Shown here piece after piece: positions 62,399 to 64,000 of a DNA stretch of 64,000 nucleotides. A model generated the notes under the pieces. The model was not told the DNA's origin. It saw nothing but the letters and a program-made list of their open reading frames with translations, and made no database searches. Numbering within the stretch: the stretch's first letter is position 1; each line of letters begins with the position of its first letter. Position numbers and translations under genes: made by a program. Source of the stretch: Novipirellula artificiosorum (GTDB lineage Bacteria; Planctomycetota; Planctomycetia; Pirellulales; Pirellulaceae); assembly GCF_007860135.1 (NCBI RefSeq), contig NZ_SJPV01000019.1:1-64000 (forward strand). Reading direction: 5' to 3'.

Positions 62399-62576
62399 CC
62401 TACGGGCCCTCTCTGTTGTGGCAGCTCCGAAGCAAAACGCCGCTCCGTTTCGCTGGGCAACGTTTCACTGGGCAACCGAATTGTACCGAAAAGTACGGAT
62501 GGAGTGTTCGCTCAGCGCGTATGTCGCGGACTTGGGAAGATCGAGCGAACGATGAAAAAATTCGAACAATCTCTCA

Positions 62577-62621
62577 TTGACACCTCGCGAGTTCGCGATA
62601 TATTAATATAAACAAAGGAGG
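62577..62621 (+). promoter_or_regulatory. Sigma-70 promoter, operator and RBS of the ArsR-type gene
   Basis: TTGACA (62577-62582) and TATATT (62599-62604) are 16 bases apart. The spacer holds TCGCGA-GT-TCGCGA (62585-62598), an inverted repeat, and the -10 lies in the palindrome TATATTAATATA (62599-62610). AAAGGAGG (62614-62621) is a strong ribosome-binding site that selects the GTG at 62630. The layout suggests autorepression by the ArsR product. Confidence 0.7.
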
Positions 62622-62629
62622 CGGTGGTA

Positions 62630-63001
62630 GTGAATCCGAGGCAAACACGAATGCGGTCAGGTAGTCCGGGCGGAGCTTCCGATCTTCGGACCTCGCCACC
62701 GGGGGGGACGAAAGAGTTCTCGCCTGCGGCAGAATGCCTCAAGACGCTCGCTCATCCGGTACGATTGCGGATCGTTCAGTTGCTACTGCATCGCCGATAC
62801 AGCGTGGGCGAACTAGCCGACGACTGCGGGATTCCCGATAACGTGGCGTCCGAACACCTTCGGCTGATGCAGCGTTGCGGGTTCTTTGACAGCCAGCGTG
62901 AAGGACGCAAGGTGTTTTACCGCGTTGCGGAACCCCATCTTGCCAGTCTGATGAAATGCATCGAAAATCGCTACATTGGCTCGCTGCCCCAAGACCACTG
63001 A
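62630..63001 (+). CDS. ArsR-family transcriptional regulator (probable sulfur/redox sensor)
   Basis: About 123 residues. The GTG at 62630 is eight bases after a consensus Shine-Dalgarno; the GTG at 62624 is too close to it. After a disordered Gly/Pro/Ser-rich start, the winged helix-turn-helix runs from about residue 28: CLKTLAHPVRLRIVQLL, YSVGELADDCGIPDNVASEH as recognition helices, and the wing FDSQREGRKVFYRV. The classical ELCVCDL metal box of ArsR/SmtB is absent. Four cysteines (CLKTL, DDCGI, QRCGF, MKCIE) could form a persulfide/disulfide switch as in BigR/SqrR/YgaV. It is followed at 97 bases by a rhodanese gene, the typical partner of such regulators. Sensing of sulfide is inference. 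Confidence 0.85.
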   Translation: MNPRQTRMRSGSPGGASDLRTSPPGGTKEFSPAAECLKTLAHPVRLRIVQLLLHRRYSVGELADDCGIPDNVASEHLRLMQRCGFFDSQREGRKVFYRVAEPHLASLMKCIENRYIGSLPQDH

Positions 63002-63035
63002 GCCCACCCGGCCCCCTTTTTTCGAACAACACCTC

Positions 63036-63064
63036 GTCGCCTAGCGACATAACGACTATATAAT
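63036..63064 (+). promoter_or_regulatory. Putative second operator and -10 box before the rhodanese gene
   Basis: GTCGC-CTA-GCGAC (63036-63048) is an inverted repeat whose TCGC/GCGA arms echo the operator upstream of the ArsR gene. A TATAAT follows at 63059-63064, 34 bases before the ATG, and AGGAGT precedes the start. No good -35 box is seen at the standard distance. Confidence 0.4.
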
Positions 63065-63098
63065 TTCACGATCCAATCCCTTAGGAGTAACAAGAATC

Positions 63099-63659
63099 AT
63101 GAGCGAAGTCCAAACCATCAGCGTACGAGATTTAGCGGCACTCGAAGCAAAAGAAAGCATTGAATTGATCGATGTTCGGACGCCAGCCGAGTTTCGAGGT
63201 ATCCACGCGGAGTCCGCCCGCAACCTTCCACTCGATGCACTCGATCCCGATGCGATCATGAAAAACCGATCGGGACAAGCGGATGCCCCCCTCTACGTCA
63301 TCTGTCGATCGGGTGGACGAGCGACGAAGGCATGCCAACAATTCATTCAGGCCGGGTACAACAACGTGGTCAATGTTGAGGGCGGCACGTCGGCATGGGA
63401 CAGCGCAGGATTGCCTGTGGTGCGTGGAAAACAAACTATGTCACTCGAGCGACAAACACGAATCGCGGTCGGTGTGATCGTGTTAATCAGTGGCGTCCTC
63501 GCGGTAGCGGTCAACCCGTATTTTGCAGTCATCGCGGCCATGATGGGGGCTGGATTGGCCTTCGCTGGAATCACCGACAGCTGCATGTTGGGAATGATGC
63601 TGGCTAAGATGCCATGGAACCAAGCGGGCACGGAAGTTCAGGCGTGTGCAGTAAAATAA
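63099..63659 (+). CDS. Rhodanese-DUF2892 membrane protein, YgaP-like
   Basis: 186 residues, the size and order of E. coli YgaP. A cytoplasmic rhodanese domain (about 5-108) has IDVRTPAEFRGIHAESA and the active-site loop CRSGGRA with Cys69, the sulfur-carrying residue. Two membrane helices (about 118-140 and 140-162) form the DUF2892 domain ending in GITDSCMLGMMLAKMPWN. YgaP is a membrane sulfurtransferase that can release thiocyanate or handle persulfide sulfur. Pairing with the ArsR gene upstream mirrors ygaV-ygaP. ATG at 63099 with TTAGGAGT upstream. Confidence 0.92.
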   Translation: MSEVQTISVRDLAALEAKESIELIDVRTPAEFRGIHAESARNLPLDALDPDAIMKNRSGQADAPLYVICRSGGRATKACQQFIQAGYNNVVNVEGGTSAWDSAGLPVVRGKQTMSLERQTRIAVGVIVLISGVLAVAVNPYFAVIAAMMGAGLAFAGITDSCMLGMMLAKMPWNQAGTEVQACAVK

Positions 63660-63675
63660 CGTCCTCCCCAGGATC

Positions 63676-63706
63676 ACGGCCTCCGCCAGGCCGTTCAGCT
63701 TTTTTT
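63676..63706 (+). terminator. Rho-independent terminator after the rhodanese gene
   Basis: ACGGCCT (63676-63682) and AGGCCGT (63688-63694) form a perfect 7-bp GC-rich stem with a 5-base loop; a run of seven T follows at 63700-63706. Confidence 0.8.
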
Positions 63707-63733
63707 GTCGTCGCCGTATGGGTTGAAGGTTTT

Positions 63734-64000
63734 ATGATGAGTCGTCCGTATCGTGTCGTTTTGATGATCGCGTTGGTCTGCACGCTCCCCAATTCGCTTT
63801 TGGCGCAAGGGGGTCGTGGGTTCGACGAAGCGATGAAGAACCACCCGGTTCCGGAGCAGCCCAGCTCCGCTGCGCCACCATCCCGGGTGGTCGGAAACGA
63901 AGCGCCACGTCGACGGATCGAAAACTTTGGCGCCGTCGTGCCGTTACCGACCGCGGCAGCGCAACCGCGCTCCGGCAGCAAGATCCTGGTCGATCTGACC
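63734..64000 (+). CDS. Secreted protein of unknown function, N-terminal part (cut by window edge)
   Basis: 89 codons are visible from ATG 63734 (or 63737). The start YRVVLMIALVCTLPNSLLAQ is a clear signal peptide. The following 65 residues are rich in Pro, Ala, Arg and Ser (EQPSSAAPPSRVVGNEAPRR) and look disordered. The frame is still open at the window end (GSKILVDLT). No domain can be named from this part. It starts 28 bases after the terminator of the rhodanese unit, so it is probably a separate transcription unit. Confidence 0.65.
   Translation, partial: MMSRPYRVVLMIALVCTLPNSLLAQGGRGFDEAMKNHPVPEQPSSAAPPSRVVGNEAPRRRIENFGAVVPLPTAAAQPRSGSKILVDLT

Overview
The window looks like the chromosome of a marine planctomycete (Planctomycetota, probably a Rhodopirellula-like member of the Pirellulaceae). 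The reasons are a DUF1559 pseudopilin-type protein, the LEPR-x-LL surface-protein motif at the start of a giant secreted protein, a Rho_N/DUF4912 protein, short dispersed palindromes between genes, frequent GTG/TTG starts and moderately high GC. The assignment rests on gene content only; no rRNA or tRNA gene was seen.

Layout. Bases 1-6.5 kb hold the first 16 codons of an IS110-type transposase at the edge, a YbgC-type thioesterase, an ACT-domain protein, comEC, a secreted prolyl oligopeptidase and a truncated haemoglobin. From 15.5 down to 6.8 kb, on the minus strand, runs a complete F1Fo ATP synthase operon: atpZ, a 204-aa membrane protein, then atpB-E-F-H-A, a DUF4870 membrane protein, then atpG-D-C. 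It carries two non-standard membrane genes. A long intergenic region separates it from the divergent DUF4912 gene.

From 17.5 to 53.4 kb one uninterrupted minus-strand reading frame encodes a single 11,978-residue protein, 56% of the window. From N to C terminus it shows: LEPR motif; beta-helix built partly from 603-bp tandem repeats; LamG; Ig-like domains with a PA14-like insert; 13 CARDB-like domains; beta-propeller; nine cadherin/Ig-like repeats; dockerin-like and Big_2-like segments; a second propeller; about 2,650 residues of RHS/YD repeats; an RHS core with paired DPxG motifs; a C-terminal region with hydrophobic segments; a metzincin-like HExxH module; and two dockerin-type domains. This is the most unusual object in the window.

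From 53.7 to 64 kb lie a secreted class C beta-lactamase-family serine hydrolase, the wreck of a second copy, and a tightly coupled glycyl-radical pair (activase plus enzyme closely resembling trans-4-hydroxy-L-proline dehydratase, HypD). An 876-bp repeat-rich gap follows, with a REP-like inverted pair, then a DUF1559 protein with a small lipoprotein. A GTDC1-type glycosyltransferase (tRNA-queuosine mannosyltransferase family) follows on the minus strand. An ArsR regulator and a rhodanese/DUF2892 membrane protein form a YgaV/YgaP-like sulfur-response pair with a readable promoter and terminator. The window ends inside a secreted protein of unknown function.

Functional themes are energy conservation (ATP synthase), surface and secretion biology (giant protein, pseudopilin-type protein, lipoprotein, secreted hydrolases), amino-acid and peptide use (prolyl oligopeptidase, hydroxyproline dehydratase) and sulfur response. 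All positions of domains inside the giant protein are hand estimates.
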